Assembly (NCBI GenBank): GCA_964581385.1
Contig: CAZOOK010000029.1
Location: forward strand, 1 to 64,000
Direction of reading: 5' to 3'
Source of the DNA: CAZOOK01 sp964581385
GTDB lineage: Bacteria; Pseudomonadota; Gammaproteobacteria; Nevskiales; Nevskiaceae
DNA length: 64,000 bases
Shown: positions 51,587 through 61,004 of the stretch, in pieces
Position numbering within the stretch: the first letter of the stretch is position 1
Layout of the letters: each line of letters starts with the position of its first letter
Position numbers and translations under genes: made by a program
The notes under the pieces: model-generated
What the model was told of the DNA's origin: nothing
The model's database searches: none
What the model saw: only the letters and a program-made list of their open reading frames with translations

Positions 51587-52500
51587 GCGTCTTCGCCGAC
51601 AACGCTCCGGCTTTCCGGCATTACATAGCGATTGCCCAAAGCAACAACTACGACTCCTGACAAGATTATGGCTGTACCGAACCATTGGCTGGGCGTCATA
51701 TGCTCGCCGAGCAACAACCAGCCGAGCACCGCGGCAACCGCAGGATTCACGTAGGCAGTGGTTCCCAATTGCACCGGCGATACATGCCGGACAAGCCAGA
51801 AATAGGCGGCATAAGCGATACAGGAACCGAACACGATCAGATAAGCGAGCGCCCACATCACATGCGGGCTCCACTGAAGAAGGCTCCAATCTCCGTGAAT
51901 CGCCGCCAGCCCGTTCAGCACAACACCAGCGATCAGCATCTGCAGAGCGGCGACCATTAGGAACGGACAGTCTGTCGTGCGGCGACGCGCCAATATGGTT
52001 CCGAACGACCACAGCATCGGCGACAATAACAGCGCCAGATAAGCCGATAAGGGCGCCGCCTGCATGCGCCATCCAGCGCCGACGAGGACCGCGACACCGG
52101 CAAAGCCAAGCGCCAGACCCGCCAATGCCGTCGGCCGCAGCGATTCTCCGCGCGCGCCCAGAGAGCCGAACCATGCAGTCCACAACGCCGATGTCGCGAC
52201 AATAAGCGCGGTCTGATTCGATGGAACCCAGTGTTCGCCCCACGTAACCAGACCATTCGCGGCCGCCGGCATAAGTAGTCCGGTCGCGGCAATCGTCATC
52301 CAGTCACGTCGCATGTGCGGTCCCTGTGGCCCGCGCTGCCCACGCAACCATCCGTATAAAAAGAGGAGAACGCCGGCCAGGAAAAAACGTGTGCCCGCGA
52401 GCGCCAACGGCGGAAAGTCACGGACGCCGACGCGAATCGCAAGATATGTGGAACCCCAGATCAAATAGACGGCCGCGAATGCAAGTGTCTTCAATAGCAT
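51583..52500 (-). CDS. EamA-family (DMT) inner-membrane transporter
   Basis: A 305-residue transporter with ten predicted helices in two EamA repeats. The first repeat begins AAVYLIWGSTYLAIRVG and the second ends GWLLLGEHMTPSQWFGTAIILSGVVVV. The features WGSTYLA and AYVNPAVAAVLGWLLLGE are hallmarks of the YedA/RhaT-like group. The substrate is unknown. It overlaps the OppA-like gene by 4 bases (ATGA), so both may share a transcript. Confidence 0.9.
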   Translation of the reverse strand: MLLKTLAFAAVYLIWGSTYLAIRVGVRDFPPLALAGTRFFLAGVLLFLYGWLRGQRGPQGPHMRRDWMTIAATGLLMPAAANGLVTWGEHWVPSNQTALIVATSALWTAWFGSLGARGESLRPTALAGLALGFAGVAVLVGAGWRMQAAPLSAYLALLLSPMLWSFGTILARRRTTDCPFLMVAALQMLIAGVVLNGLAAIHGDWSLLQWSPHVMWALAYLIVFGSCIAYAAYFWLVRHVSPVQLGTTAYVNPAVAAVLGWLLLGEHMTPSQWFGTAIILSGVVVVALGNRYVMPESRSVVGEDA

Positions 52501-52571
52501 TCCTTACGTCGATTTCGTTGACTGAATAGGATCTGTGAACCGAATCAATAGCCGAATAAAGCAAGCTTTTT

Positions 52572-52907
52572 TTACTGTGATTCGGTGCCATATCGCTCGT
52601 TGGCGTCTTTGATATAGACGTTGAACTCCTCGATCGCCTTGTGCGCGGCATCTGCGTGTGCGCGCGCCAGTTTGCTCTCGACATCTACGTATGACTGCAC
52701 GCAGTTCTTGTAACTCTCCAGATCACGGTGAAAGCGCTTTTGTTCGGATGAGGAGGGTTCGACGGTCGGCAATGGATCCGGCTGTTTGCAGGGATTCGGT
52801 TGCACTGTAGTGGATGCCTCAGGTTTTGCCGGAACAGCCGATTCGTCGGCCTGAGCAGTCCATATACAGCACAAAGCAATTGCTCCGAAAACGGTTGGCT
52901 TTAACAT
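52572..52907 (-). CDS. Small periplasmic hypothetical protein
   Basis: About 111 residues from the ATG at 52907. A signal peptide (MLKPTVFGAIALCCIWTAQA) is followed by a Pro/Ser/Thr-rich stretch and a helical C-terminal half (FHRDLESYKNCVQSYVDVES and LARAHADAAHKAIEEFNVYI). Two Cys (NPCKQP, KNCVQ) could form a disulfide. Its low-GC composition matches the neighbouring TonB/sulfotransferase block. The family is not recognised. Confidence 0.65.
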   Translation of the reverse strand: MLKPTVFGAIALCCIWTAQADESAVPAKPEASTTVQPNPCKQPDPLPTVEPSSSEQKRFHRDLESYKNCVQSYVDVESKLARAHADAAHKAIEEFNVYIKDANERYGTESQ

Positions 52908-53035
52908 TTCGCACCCCAGTCCACATATAGACCCATCGTGCCAACTATACCGCACCTCTTTCCTGGAATTGGCCGGAGAAAAGATGCCTGTGTGCGGAGC
53001 CATCCGAATCTCCGAGCGAATTGATAACGCAAATG

Positions 53036-53059
53036 AAAAAGCCGGCGCTGGAGGCCGGC
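53036..53059 (-). terminator. Terminator of the TonB-dependent receptor gene
   Basis: On the minus strand, GCCGGC, loop CTCCAGC, GCCGGC, then TTTTTC. It lies about 20 bases after the receptor stop codon. Confidence 0.75.
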
Positions 53060-53078
53060 CTTTTCAAACAACCATCAC

Positions 53079-55811
53079 TCAGAATTTGAATTCGTATTGG
53101 ACAAAGCCCTCCCGTCCAAATGAATTTGAATATGAAAGCGCGGCGCCGCTCGTAAATTGGTTCTGATCATCCGTAGGATCGAAGGGGGGATGTGCACCAA
53201 GAATGTTATTGACGCCCAGTCGGATCGTGCCTAAATCTCCCAATCGGCAATGCCCTTGTAAATTAATCTGCGTGAAGGACGGCATGTACTGCCCCTGCTC
53301 GGCGGGATTTGCTGAGTTCGCGCCAGGCACATGTGGTATGTAGAACCAAGTCGCATCAGCGCCGTACGGTCCACGAGTCCAATCAATGCTCGTAGTCCAA
53401 CGATGGCGTGGGAAGGAGCCGTTTACCGCGCCGGTATTCAACAAAGACTCCTCCGGCGTTTCATTGTTCAGCTGGTACTTGAACGCAAACAAGTAAGTCA
53501 TCGTGTACTGCACGCTAAACTTGCCGACAACGGTGATCGGGAAATCGTAGTTCACCTTTGTATCAAAACCTTTTTGACTTTGCCCCGCTGTATTCAAAGG
53601 ACTCTCGGTCACTTGGGCGGTTTGACCCTGGAGTGTTCCTTGGCCATCGCGCTGAATCTCACCGCAGAGCTGCCCCGAATACGCGCACTGGTTCAGGATG
53701 AACTGTGCGGTGGGCGATTGCACTGCATCGCGAAGTTGTATGAAAAAGTAATCCCATGACCAGGTGAGCCTTTCGACCGGCTCAACTGCGAATCCAAAGC
53801 TGTAGTTAATTCCCTTCTCCGAATTCAATTCAGGATTGCCAGTCGAAATGGACTTGACCGACTGAACAGGCGTATTGCAATCAGCGTGACCCGTATTTCC
53901 ATCACCGACCGTACCGCCTTCGTTCTTGCAAAGCACTGTGTCGATCGCTGTTTCAAAATTCGTCGTCTGCCCGCCGTAAAGACGCTGAATATCAGGTGCC
54001 CGAAAGGTGCTGCCGATGGATGCACGTAACAACACTGGTTTGACAGGACGATACTGCAAGGAACTCTGGGCGGTGAACTGGCCACCCGAATTGGTATTGT
54101 AGTTATCGTAGCGGCCAGCCATATTTAGCGTAAGCGGTTTCAGAATCGGCAGGCTGAACTCCAAAGCCTCCGAGAGATGGCTACGGTTGCCCTGTGCACT
54201 GACTCCACCGTCAACACCTTGCCCCGATGAAGTGATCGGGTCGTCCAAATCTGAATACCACTCTTTTTCGTAACCTAGATAAGCCGCCATCTGTACACTG
54301 CCACCTCGCAGAGAGGGGACATACGGTAACGGACCGCTTATGGTTCCATCGAGCGAAGTCGTCTGGGAAACCGCATGCGTCACCTTTAAGTATGACGATT
54401 TCTGTACAACATCCGCGGGAATCGGCTGCAGCAGATTGAGACCGGGAGCGTTGGGATCCGTGCAGGACGCCGTTGCCGCATCGTATTTACCACCACAGAC
54501 CGCATTATTAAGTACGCTGGAAATGATGCTCGGAAAATCGTCATTGGATGTAATCTGACTTCGCGTTACAGCTGTATCCCATTCATAGTCGTCGAAACCA
54601 CCCTTTAAGCCGGTAAGTATGGAATATGTAATGTTGTTGACATCAGCGCCGCGTGGGCCAAACTCAACTGCGCGGCGATAAAAGTAGCCCGATCCAGACG
54701 TTGGCGCATAAACAGCTCCCGCGGGAATAAGCGGGCTGTAGTATGGAAAAGGCTCAAATCGCGCCTCTGTCATTTGATTGGTGTAGAGCCCTTGCACATA
54801 TAGCGTCGCCACGCTGAAACTGTGTTCGAAATGTGAGTAAAGGGTCGAACGATCAACGGCGGGATAAAGCTCACGATATTTTGCCCGGTCGAAACTGCAG
54901 GATAGTCCGGACAAGCCAATGACATCATTTAGTAGGGGTGAGGCAACCGTTATTCCTGCCCCGTTTAATAAACTCTGGCAATTTGACGCTGGTGTATTCA
55001 CTCCGTTGTCGAAATCTAGATAATTGGCGCCATAGACGCTGTAGTTCTGTGTAATCGGGAGACCGGGCACAACATCGGATTGAGAATACCGGCGCTGCGA
55101 TGCATGCAGCGGATCATTGTGAAAAATCTCGCCCGATATCACGATGCTATCTGATTCATTAATGAATCCGTAGCTTAGCTGCGCGCGTTCATTGCCATAA
55201 CCACCATGTTCCGTTCCACCTGCACGCACGCTACCCGCGAGTCCTTTGTACTTCTTCTTGGTAATAATATTAATGACACCGGAGATCGCATCGGATCCAT
55301 AGATGGCCGAACCACCGGTCGTCAAAATTTCAATGCGATCAACGATCGCAGTCGGAATACTCGATAAATCAACGAAATTGTCAGTTCCACTATCGGCAAC
55401 TGGATAGACCGGCAATCGTCGGCCGTCCAGCAAAATCAGTGTTCGGCCAACGCCGAAGCCGCGCAAATCGACACCACTCGCGCCTGGCGTGAATCCAAAG
55501 GTATTGTTCTGCCCCAGCGAACCGCCGACATTGAGCGAAAGATTGTCGAACAACTGCTGAATTGTTGAAAAGCCTGCATTGGTAATCTGCTGGGAGGTAA
55601 TTGTCTCGACCGGGGTTGGTCCTTCGGCTTCGACGCGACGGATGCGCGATCCGGTGACAACGACGCCCTTCAGCTCAGTTGGGGTATTCGATGTGTTCGG
55701 GGGCGCAGAGTCTTGTGCGTATACAGATGCAATTACGTTCGGCCCCAGCGCTGATGCGAGCAAAGACAGCCTCACCGCCCTTCGGAACTGCCCCTGAAGA
55801 TTAAGCTGCAT
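53079..55811 (-). CDS. TonB-dependent outer-membrane receptor
   Basis: A 910-residue TonB-dependent receptor. The N-terminal signal sequence ends near SVYAQD. The plug domain has VVVTGSRIRRVEA, TSQQITNAGFSTIQQL, VDLRGFGVGRTLILLDGRRL and a IEILTTGGSAIYGSDAISGVINIITK segment that is standard for plug domains. The rest is a 22-strand barrel ending in the Tyr/Phe-rich GREGFVQYEFKF. It is of the large Xanthomonas/Caulobacter-type with an unknown substrate. The composition is close to 50 percent GC, lower than flanking genes. The sulfotransferase gene is 144 bases upstream on the same strand; a possible promoter (TTGATT, 16 bases, TAGGAT) lies in that gap. Confidence 0.95.
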   Translation of the reverse strand: MQLNLQGQFRRAVRLSLLASALGPNVIASVYAQDSAPPNTSNTPTELKGVVVTGSRIRRVEAEGPTPVETITSQQITNAGFSTIQQLFDNLSLNVGGSLGQNNTFGFTPGASGVDLRGFGVGRTLILLDGRRLPVYPVADSGTDNFVDLSSIPTAIVDRIEILTTGGSAIYGSDAISGVINIITKKKYKGLAGSVRAGGTEHGGYGNERAQLSYGFINESDSIVISGEIFHNDPLHASQRRYSQSDVVPGLPITQNYSVYGANYLDFDNGVNTPASNCQSLLNGAGITVASPLLNDVIGLSGLSCSFDRAKYRELYPAVDRSTLYSHFEHSFSVATLYVQGLYTNQMTEARFEPFPYYSPLIPAGAVYAPTSGSGYFYRRAVEFGPRGADVNNITYSILTGLKGGFDDYEWDTAVTRSQITSNDDFPSIISSVLNNAVCGGKYDAATASCTDPNAPGLNLLQPIPADVVQKSSYLKVTHAVSQTTSLDGTISGPLPYVPSLRGGSVQMAAYLGYEKEWYSDLDDPITSSGQGVDGGVSAQGNRSHLSEALEFSLPILKPLTLNMAGRYDNYNTNSGGQFTAQSSLQYRPVKPVLLRASIGSTFRAPDIQRLYGGQTTNFETAIDTVLCKNEGGTVGDGNTGHADCNTPVQSVKSISTGNPELNSEKGINYSFGFAVEPVERLTWSWDYFFIQLRDAVQSPTAQFILNQCAYSGQLCGEIQRDGQGTLQGQTAQVTESPLNTAGQSQKGFDTKVNYDFPITVVGKFSVQYTMTYLFAFKYQLNNETPEESLLNTGAVNGSFPRHRWTTSIDWTRGPYGADATWFYIPHVPGANSANPAEQGQYMPSFTQINLQGHCRLGDLGTIRLGVNNILGAHPPFDPTDDQNQFTSGAALSYSNSFGREGFVQYEFKF

Positions 55812-55955
55812 GATTTTCTCCCTTTATAAACGATGAGTGGCCCGCACGCATTTTTGATAGGCAAAAATTTGGCCAACATTTTAGATGCCACGGGATTTAT
55901 CCTACGCCAAACTTCAATGTAATCAAATCACCAAGCAATAAACCCACCTTCCAAT

Positions 55956-57758
55956 TCAACAGGCATAACCGAGCGCTTGGGCAACGGGGCGCACGATATC
56001 CTTGGCGGCACTCAATTCACCTTCGTAATGCCGCCATCTCGCGATCGCATCACCATAGATCGGCTTCACTACCTGATCGTAGCTGGGTGTCCCGATAATG
56101 CGGTCACGCGCGTGCCGATAATACTGAAGCACTTCGGAATCCCACGGCAGGCCAAGAAAGTCGATAAGGGCGCGTGCCTGTGCTTCGGGTTCCGCGACCA
56201 GCTTTTCGTAATAAATGTCGTGGCATTGCAAAGTCAGTTCTGGTCGCTGGGCCAGCCACAATCCAACTGTATCCCGATAGATCCTGCTTATTTCTTCGAG
56301 GTTCCAAAAGCCGTGTGAGTATTTCGTATAGCGAAATCGATTTACGAAGCAACTCAGAATCGAATCAAGCGGATGACGCATGGCGAATATCCATTTGGCT
56401 TGCGGGAACAACCGTCTCAAGAGCTGCGCCTGACAAAGATTGAATGGATTCTTGTCGACAAACGCGTTATTGGGATTCCTATCTATAAACTTGGCAACCG
56501 TTTGCCAATAGTGAAAACGCAGCCCAGCAATATCTTTCTCGCGCAGCGAAGCAATTGCCCGCGGATATCCAAGTGGCATGGTTCCGATGATTCTTATAAG
56601 GCTTTCGACGAGCGGCTTTTCCTCAAGGACGTCGATCTGCGGATGCGCATTCAGGATTTGATCGAGGAGCGTTGTACCAGATCGCGGGAATCCGACCAGA
56701 AATACGGGATCGGCGTCCATCGTTTCCTGTCGAGAGTACCCCTCAGAGGAAAGCGTGATGAGGTCTTGCGACTCAGCAAGCCAGGGCAGGCCGCCTTCGA
56801 TCTCGCATCCTGGGCAGATTCGCTCAAAAGTCTGGCGATCAATCGAATTGCCCAGCTGAAATGCTTTGTACGCCTCGGCATATCGGCCGGTTTGGTCAAG
56901 CATCCGCCCACGATCGAATTCGATTTGTGCGCAAAGATCCTCCGTTCCGGATTTGAATGGGCGCAATTCCTCACGCAGTTGACTCAGCAAAGCCAGGGCT
57001 TCGTCTGTTCGACCTGTACGCGCGATGACGCGCGCCTTGAGTGCCCGGCCAAATGGTCCCGGCGCCTCCAGATCGTCAAGCAGAGCGGCGGCGGCCTCGG
57101 AACGGTTGGTTCGCTCGAAAACATGCGCAAGATTTACCTTGATCGCAACGTTGCTCGGCGTTTCTGCGGCGGCTTGTACGAGAGCCACTTCCGCCTCCGG
57201 AAAAAGCGCCAGGCTGATACAAGCACGTGCGTACTCGTTTATCTCCTCAGCTTTTAAGCCGCGGACGTTCGCCAAGCTTTTTATGACCGTTTGTGCCTCT
57301 TCAATAAAGCTCAGTTCGATTAATGCCCGGGCTTCATAAATTGCCGCAACCTGCAGTCCTGGAGCATTGCGGCGCGCGGCTTTTAGTGCATCTGCCGCCT
57401 CTGAGTAGCGCTCAAGCTTGAATAAGACCAACCCCAAGTTAAAAAGGCAGGCCGGGTCGCTCGGTGCAATTCTTTTTGCCTCAGATAAACACTGATGGGC
57501 ATCGTGCAATCGCTCTTGATGGAGAAGCAGAATACCCAGATACACCTTGAACTGAACCGCGGCGGGCGCGCGAGAAATCAACTCTCGAACAAGTGCCGTC
57601 GCTTCCTCGAAGCGCGACAGATTGGTAAGAGTCACTACAAGCAGTTCTACTGCATTGCGATTATCGGGAAAACTCTTGATTAGCTTCCGGCAGATTTGTT
57701 CCGCTTCAGAAAAGCGACCGGACGAAAATTCCCGAAGTGCGTCTTTTAACGTCTCCAT
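55956..57758 (-). CDS. TPR-domain sulfotransferase
   Basis: About 600 residues from the ATG at 57758. The N-terminal part (about 1-330) is made of TPR-like repeats, such as GRFSEAEQICRKLIKSFPD and LEALKAARRNAPG-type helices. The C-terminal part (about 350-590) is a PAPS-dependent sulfotransferase: the 5'-phosphosulfate loop is VGFPRSGTT (355-363), and the 3'-phosphate motif is FAMRHPLDSILSCFVNRF. It is similar to the tetratricopeptide sulfotransferases that accompany TonB-dependent receptors in Caulobacter and Xanthomonas relatives. Acceptor unknown. No signal peptide, so probably cytosolic. The low-GC composition matches its neighbour. Confidence 0.9.
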   Translation of the reverse strand: METLKDALREFSSGRFSEAEQICRKLIKSFPDNRNAVELLVVTLTNLSRFEEATALVRELISRAPAAVQFKVYLGILLLHQERLHDAHQCLSEAKRIAPSDPACLFNLGLVLFKLERYSEAADALKAARRNAPGLQVAAIYEARALIELSFIEEAQTVIKSLANVRGLKAEEINEYARACISLALFPEAEVALVQAAAETPSNVAIKVNLAHVFERTNRSEAAAALLDDLEAPGPFGRALKARVIARTGRTDEALALLSQLREELRPFKSGTEDLCAQIEFDRGRMLDQTGRYAEAYKAFQLGNSIDRQTFERICPGCEIEGGLPWLAESQDLITLSSEGYSRQETMDADPVFLVGFPRSGTTLLDQILNAHPQIDVLEEKPLVESLIRIIGTMPLGYPRAIASLREKDIAGLRFHYWQTVAKFIDRNPNNAFVDKNPFNLCQAQLLRRLFPQAKWIFAMRHPLDSILSCFVNRFRYTKYSHGFWNLEEISRIYRDTVGLWLAQRPELTLQCHDIYYEKLVAEPEAQARALIDFLGLPWDSEVLQYYRHARDRIIGTPSYDQVVKPIYGDAIARWRHYEGELSAAKDIVRPVAQALGYAC

Positions 57759-57902
57759 GGACCATTTTGTGCCGAACAATAAGCTTCTGCATAGAGAAGC
57801 CCGCGCGCAAAAATACCAGCGCGGTCCCTGCGCGGTGAGCTCACCATCTATTTCTGGACAATGAGAATGCTGGGAGAATACTGGGGATACTGGCAAGCAC
57901 AA

Positions 57903-57930
57903 ACAAAAACGGGCGCCGAAGCGCCCGTAT
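57903..57930 (-). terminator. Rho-independent terminator of the alpha operon
   Basis: On the minus strand, ACGGGCGC, tetraloop TTCG, GCGCCCGT, then TTTTGTTT. It lies about 20 bases after the rplQ stop and ends the ribosomal protein transcript. Confidence 0.95.
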
Positions 57931-57949
57931 TTCTACACGACGGTATTTA

Positions 57950-58336
57950 TTATTCAGCGGTCACGGCGGCGGATGTAACTAGGCGATCCACCAACTCGAC
58001 ATACGCCATCGGCGCATTGTCACCGGCACGGAAACCGCAGCGCAAGATTCGCATGTAACCACCCGGACGCGTCTTGAAGCGCGGGCCGATCTCATTGAAC
58101 AGCTTCTGCACTGCATCGCGATCACGCAGACGGTTGAACGCAATACGGCGGTTGGCGACGCTGTCTTCCTTCGCGCGCGTGATCAGAGGCTCGGCGACGC
58201 GCCGCAGTTCCTTGGCTTTCGGCACCGTGGTACGGATCAGCTCATGCGTGAACAACGAGATCGCCATGTTCTGCATAGCCGCCTTGCGGTGGCTGGTGGT
58301 ACGACCGAGGCGTCGGCCGGCAACTTTGTGTCGCAT
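57950..58336 (-). CDS. rplQ: 50S ribosomal protein L17
   Basis: L17, 128 residues, starts MRHKVAGRRLGRTTSHRKAA and contains LFTHELIRTTVPKAKELRR. It is the last gene of the alpha operon, 19 bases after rpoA. The C-terminal end (LVDRLVTSAAVTAE) is acidic and short, as in the family. Confidence 0.98.
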   Translation of the reverse strand: MRHKVAGRRLGRTTSHRKAAMQNMAISLFTHELIRTTVPKAKELRRVAEPLITRAKEDSVANRRIAFNRLRDRDAVQKLFNEIGPRFKTRPGGYMRILRCGFRAGDNAPMAYVELVDRLVTSAAVTAE

Positions 58337-58355
58337 TGGAAAACTCCGGGGATGC

Positions 58356-59339
58356 TTAAGCCATTACCTTCGGCGACGACCAGTTTTCGAGCTTCATGCC
58401 GAGGTCGAGCCCATGGGCCTTGAGGGCTTCCTTGATTTCGTTGAGAGACTTCTTGCCGAGATTGGGCGTCTTCATCAACTCGTTCTCGGTACGCTGCACG
58501 AGATCCCCGATGTAATAGATATTCTCGGCCTTCAGACAGTTCGTCGAACGCACGCCCAGTTCCAGATCGTCGATGAGGCGGAACAGGATTGGGTTCAGTT
58601 CCTTGCGGCTGCTGCCAACCACGGTCTCTTCTTCAGCTTCCAGATCGACAAACACCGCGAGCTGGTCGCGCATGATGCGAGCTGCCGCACGAACCGCCTC
58701 GGCGGCGTCGATACCACCGTTGGTATCCACATCCAGGATCAGCTTATCGAGGTCGGTGCGCTGCTCGACGCGTGCGCGTTCGACGTTGTAGCTGACGCGG
58801 CTCACCGGGCTGTAAGAAGCATCGAGACGCAGCACACCAATTGAGGTGCCCTCGTCGTCATTGCCGATGGCACGCGTCGCCGCCGGCTGATAACCACGGC
58901 CACGAGAGACTTTCAAAGTCATGCTCAACTTGCCACCGGTGAGGTGGGCGAGCACCAAGTTCGGATTGACGATCTCAACATCGTGATCAAGCTGGATGTC
59001 GGCGGCGGTCACGACACCGTTGCCCGATTTTTGCAGCTTCAACGTCGCTGACTCGCGCGCATTCATCCGGATCGCGACATTCTTGAGGTTCAGCAGAATG
59101 TCGATCACGTCTTCCTGCACGCCTTCGATCGCGCTGAACTCATGCACGACGCCTTCGATCTGTGCTTCGGTAATCGCAGCGCCAGGAATCGACGACAGCA
59201 AGATGCGACGCAACGCGTTTCCAAGCGTATGGCCGAATCCGCGTTCCAGCGGTTCCAGCGTGACGCGGGCACGGTTGGCATCGACCTTCTCGACTTCGAT
59301 GGAACGCGGCTTGAGCAGATCAGATACAAGACCCTGCAT
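58356..59339 (-). CDS. rpoA: RNA polymerase alpha subunit
   Basis: RpoA, 327 residues. The N-terminal dimerisation domain has VTLEPLERGFGHTLGNALRRILLSS-type sequence, followed by the C-terminal alpha-CTD (about 245-320) with NPILFRLIDDLELGVRSTNCLKAENI and GKKSLNEIKEALKAHGL, which contact UP elements and activators. It lies between rpsD and rplQ. Confidence 0.98.
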   Translation of the reverse strand: MQGLVSDLLKPRSIEVEKVDANRARVTLEPLERGFGHTLGNALRRILLSSIPGAAITEAQIEGVVHEFSAIEGVQEDVIDILLNLKNVAIRMNARESATLKLQKSGNGVVTAADIQLDHDVEIVNPNLVLAHLTGGKLSMTLKVSRGRGYQPAATRAIGNDDEGTSIGVLRLDASYSPVSRVSYNVERARVEQRTDLDKLILDVDTNGGIDAAEAVRAAARIMRDQLAVFVDLEAEEETVVGSSRKELNPILFRLIDDLELGVRSTNCLKAENIYYIGDLVQRTENELMKTPNLGKKSLNEIKEALKAHGLDLGMKLENWSSPKVMA

Positions 59340-59371
59340 ATGGGCAAACCTCTTGGGAAAACAGAAACGGA

Positions 59372-59992
59372 TTACTTGGAATACAACTCGACGACAAGGT
59401 TCTCGTTGATGTCGGGGAGAACTTGATCGCGCTCAGGCAGTGACTTGAACACGCCGCGGAATCCCTTCTCGTCTACATCGACCCAATCCGGAAATCCAAT
59501 CTGCGCGGCCACTGACAGCGCTGACGCGATGCGGCCCTGCAAACGTGACTTTTCGCGGATTTCGACGGTGTCGCCTACCTGTATCTGGTACGACGGGATG
59601 TTGACCGGCTTGCTGTTGACCAGAATCGACTTATGGCTGACGAGCTGACGAGCCTCGGCACGCGTCGCAGCAAATCCCATGCGATAGACGACGTTGTCGA
59701 GGCGCTGCTCCAGCATGCGCAGCAGATTCAAACCGGTGGAACCTTTTGCCGACGAGGCCTTCACATAATAATTGTGAAACTGACGCTCGAGCAGGCCATA
59801 TATCTGGCGCAGCTTCTGCTTTTCGCGAAGCTGCAACGCATAGTCGGACAGGCGGGGCTTGCGCGCACCATGCTGTCCCGGCGGCGTATCCAGCTTGCAC
59901 TTGGTTTCGAGCGAGCGACCGCGTCCCTTCAGCATCAGGTCGGTACCCGCGCGACGGGCTAGCTTGCAGGTCGGCCCAATATAACGTGCCAT
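59372..59992 (-). CDS. rpsD: 30S ribosomal protein S4
   Basis: S4, 206 residues, with MARYIGPTCKLARRAGTDL, the PPGQHGARKPRLSDY core and the S4 domain RLDNVVYRMGFAATRAEARQ. It initiates 30S assembly and in enterics represses this operon by binding its leader. It keeps Cys residues at 9 and 32, though not the full zinc set of the C+ form. Confidence 0.98.
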   Translation of the reverse strand: MARYIGPTCKLARRAGTDLMLKGRGRSLETKCKLDTPPGQHGARKPRLSDYALQLREKQKLRQIYGLLERQFHNYYVKASSAKGSTGLNLLRMLEQRLDNVVYRMGFAATRAEARQLVSHKSILVNSKPVNIPSYQIQVGDTVEIREKSRLQGRIASALSVAAQIGFPDWVDVDEKGFRGVFKSLPERDQVLPDINENLVVELYSK

Positions 59993-60004
59993 GGTTCGAT
60001 CTCC

Positions 60005-60409
60005 TTAAACGCGACGGCGCTTGGCCGGGCGGCAGCCGTTGTGCGGAATCGGTGTGACGTCGGTGATGTTCGTGACTTTGAGGCCGGAAGCATTCAACGA
60101 ACGCACTGCCGACTCACGACCCGGGCCTGGCCCCTTCACACGCACTTCGACCGTTTTTACGCCATGCTCGGCGGCGGCAGTGGCGGCACGCTCGGCGGCA
60201 ACCTGCGCAGCGAACGGCGTGCTCTTGCGCGAGCCCTTGAAACCGCAGGCTCCGGCTGTCGCCCACGCCAGCGCGTTGCCCTGACGATCAGTGATCAAAA
60301 CAAACGTATTGTTGAACGATGCCTGAATATGGGCGATCGCGTCGGTAACATTCTTTTTGACGCGCTTGCGTGTCTTCGCGGCGGAAGCTGCTGCGGCTGG
60401 ATTGGCCAT
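60005..60409 (-). CDS. rpsK: 30S ribosomal protein S11
   Basis: S11, 134 residues, with GIAHIQASFNNT-like AIAHIQASFNNTFVLITD and the conserved C-terminal TPIPHNGCRPAKRRRV. It forms part of the 30S platform. It lies between rpsM and rpsD. Confidence 0.98.
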   Translation of the reverse strand: MANPAAAASAAKTRKRVKKNVTDAIAHIQASFNNTFVLITDRQGNALAWATAGACGFKGSRKSTPFAAQVAAERAATAAAEHGVKTVEVRVKGPGPGRESAVRSLNASGLKVTNITDVTPIPHNGCRPAKRRRV

Positions 60410-60428
60410 GGTGTCTTCTAAACTTTAA

Positions 60429-60788
60429 TTACGTCTTGCGAATGGCTTTGCGCGGACCCTTGCGGGTGCGGGCATTGGTGCGTGTACGCTGACCGCGAAC
60501 TGGCAGACCGCGGCGATGGCGCTGACCACGGTAGCAGCCCATATCCATGAGCCGCTTGATGCTCATAGAGACTTCACGGCGCAGGTCACCTTCGACACTG
60601 AACTTCGCCACTTCGGCGCGAAGTTGATCGAGCTCACCCTCGGTGAGCGCCTTGACCGCCACTTCCGGCTTGATACCGGCGGCCGCGCAAATCTTCCTGG
60701 CGCGAGTCTGCCCAATGCCATAGATCGCCTGAAGAGCGATCACCGTGTGTTTGTTGGCCGGGACATTGACGCCCGCTATACGTGCCAT
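60429..60788 (-). CDS. rpsM: 30S ribosomal protein S13
   Basis: S13, 119 residues, starting MARIAGVNVPANKHTVIAL, with RRHRRGLPVRGQRTRTNART near the C-terminus. It sits at the head of the 30S subunit and touches the P-site tRNA. It is the first alpha-operon gene after rpmJ. Confidence 0.98.
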   Translation of the reverse strand: MARIAGVNVPANKHTVIALQAIYGIGQTRARKICAAAGIKPEVAVKALTEGELDQLRAEVAKFSVEGDLRREVSMSIKRLMDMGCYRGQRHRRGLPVRGQRTRTNARTRKGPRKAIRKT

Positions 60789-60848
60789 GCGCTTAACTCC
60801 AAACCCGCGCGGAAAAGAGCGGGATTATAAGGAAAATAGCCTGCCCCA

Positions 60849-60962
60849 TCAACCCTGACGCTGCTTATGACGAGCGTCGCTGCAGATCACGCGTACAACT
60901 CTGTTGCGACGGACGATCTTGCAGTTGCGGCAGATCTTTTTGACTGATGCTCGGACTTTCAT
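60849..60962 (-). CDS. rpmJ: 50S ribosomal protein L36
   Basis: A 37-residue L36, starting MKVRASVKKICRNCKIV and ending SDARHKQRQG. It is of the zinc-binding (C+) type with Cys11, Cys14, Cys27 and His32 as ligands. It lies 42 bases downstream of secY and 60 bases upstream of rpsM, its normal place. Confidence 0.97.
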   Translation of the reverse strand: MKVRASVKKICRNCKIVRRNRVVRVICSDARHKQRQG

Positions 60963-61004
60963 GTTTCAACCTCGATAGACGGATACCGAACCGCGCGCGT
61001 CCGC

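Noticed and set aside
51587..52243. An in-frame N-terminal extension of the OppA-like gene
   Set aside because: It lies wholly inside the EamA gene, and the protein has a signal peptide starting at 51586.
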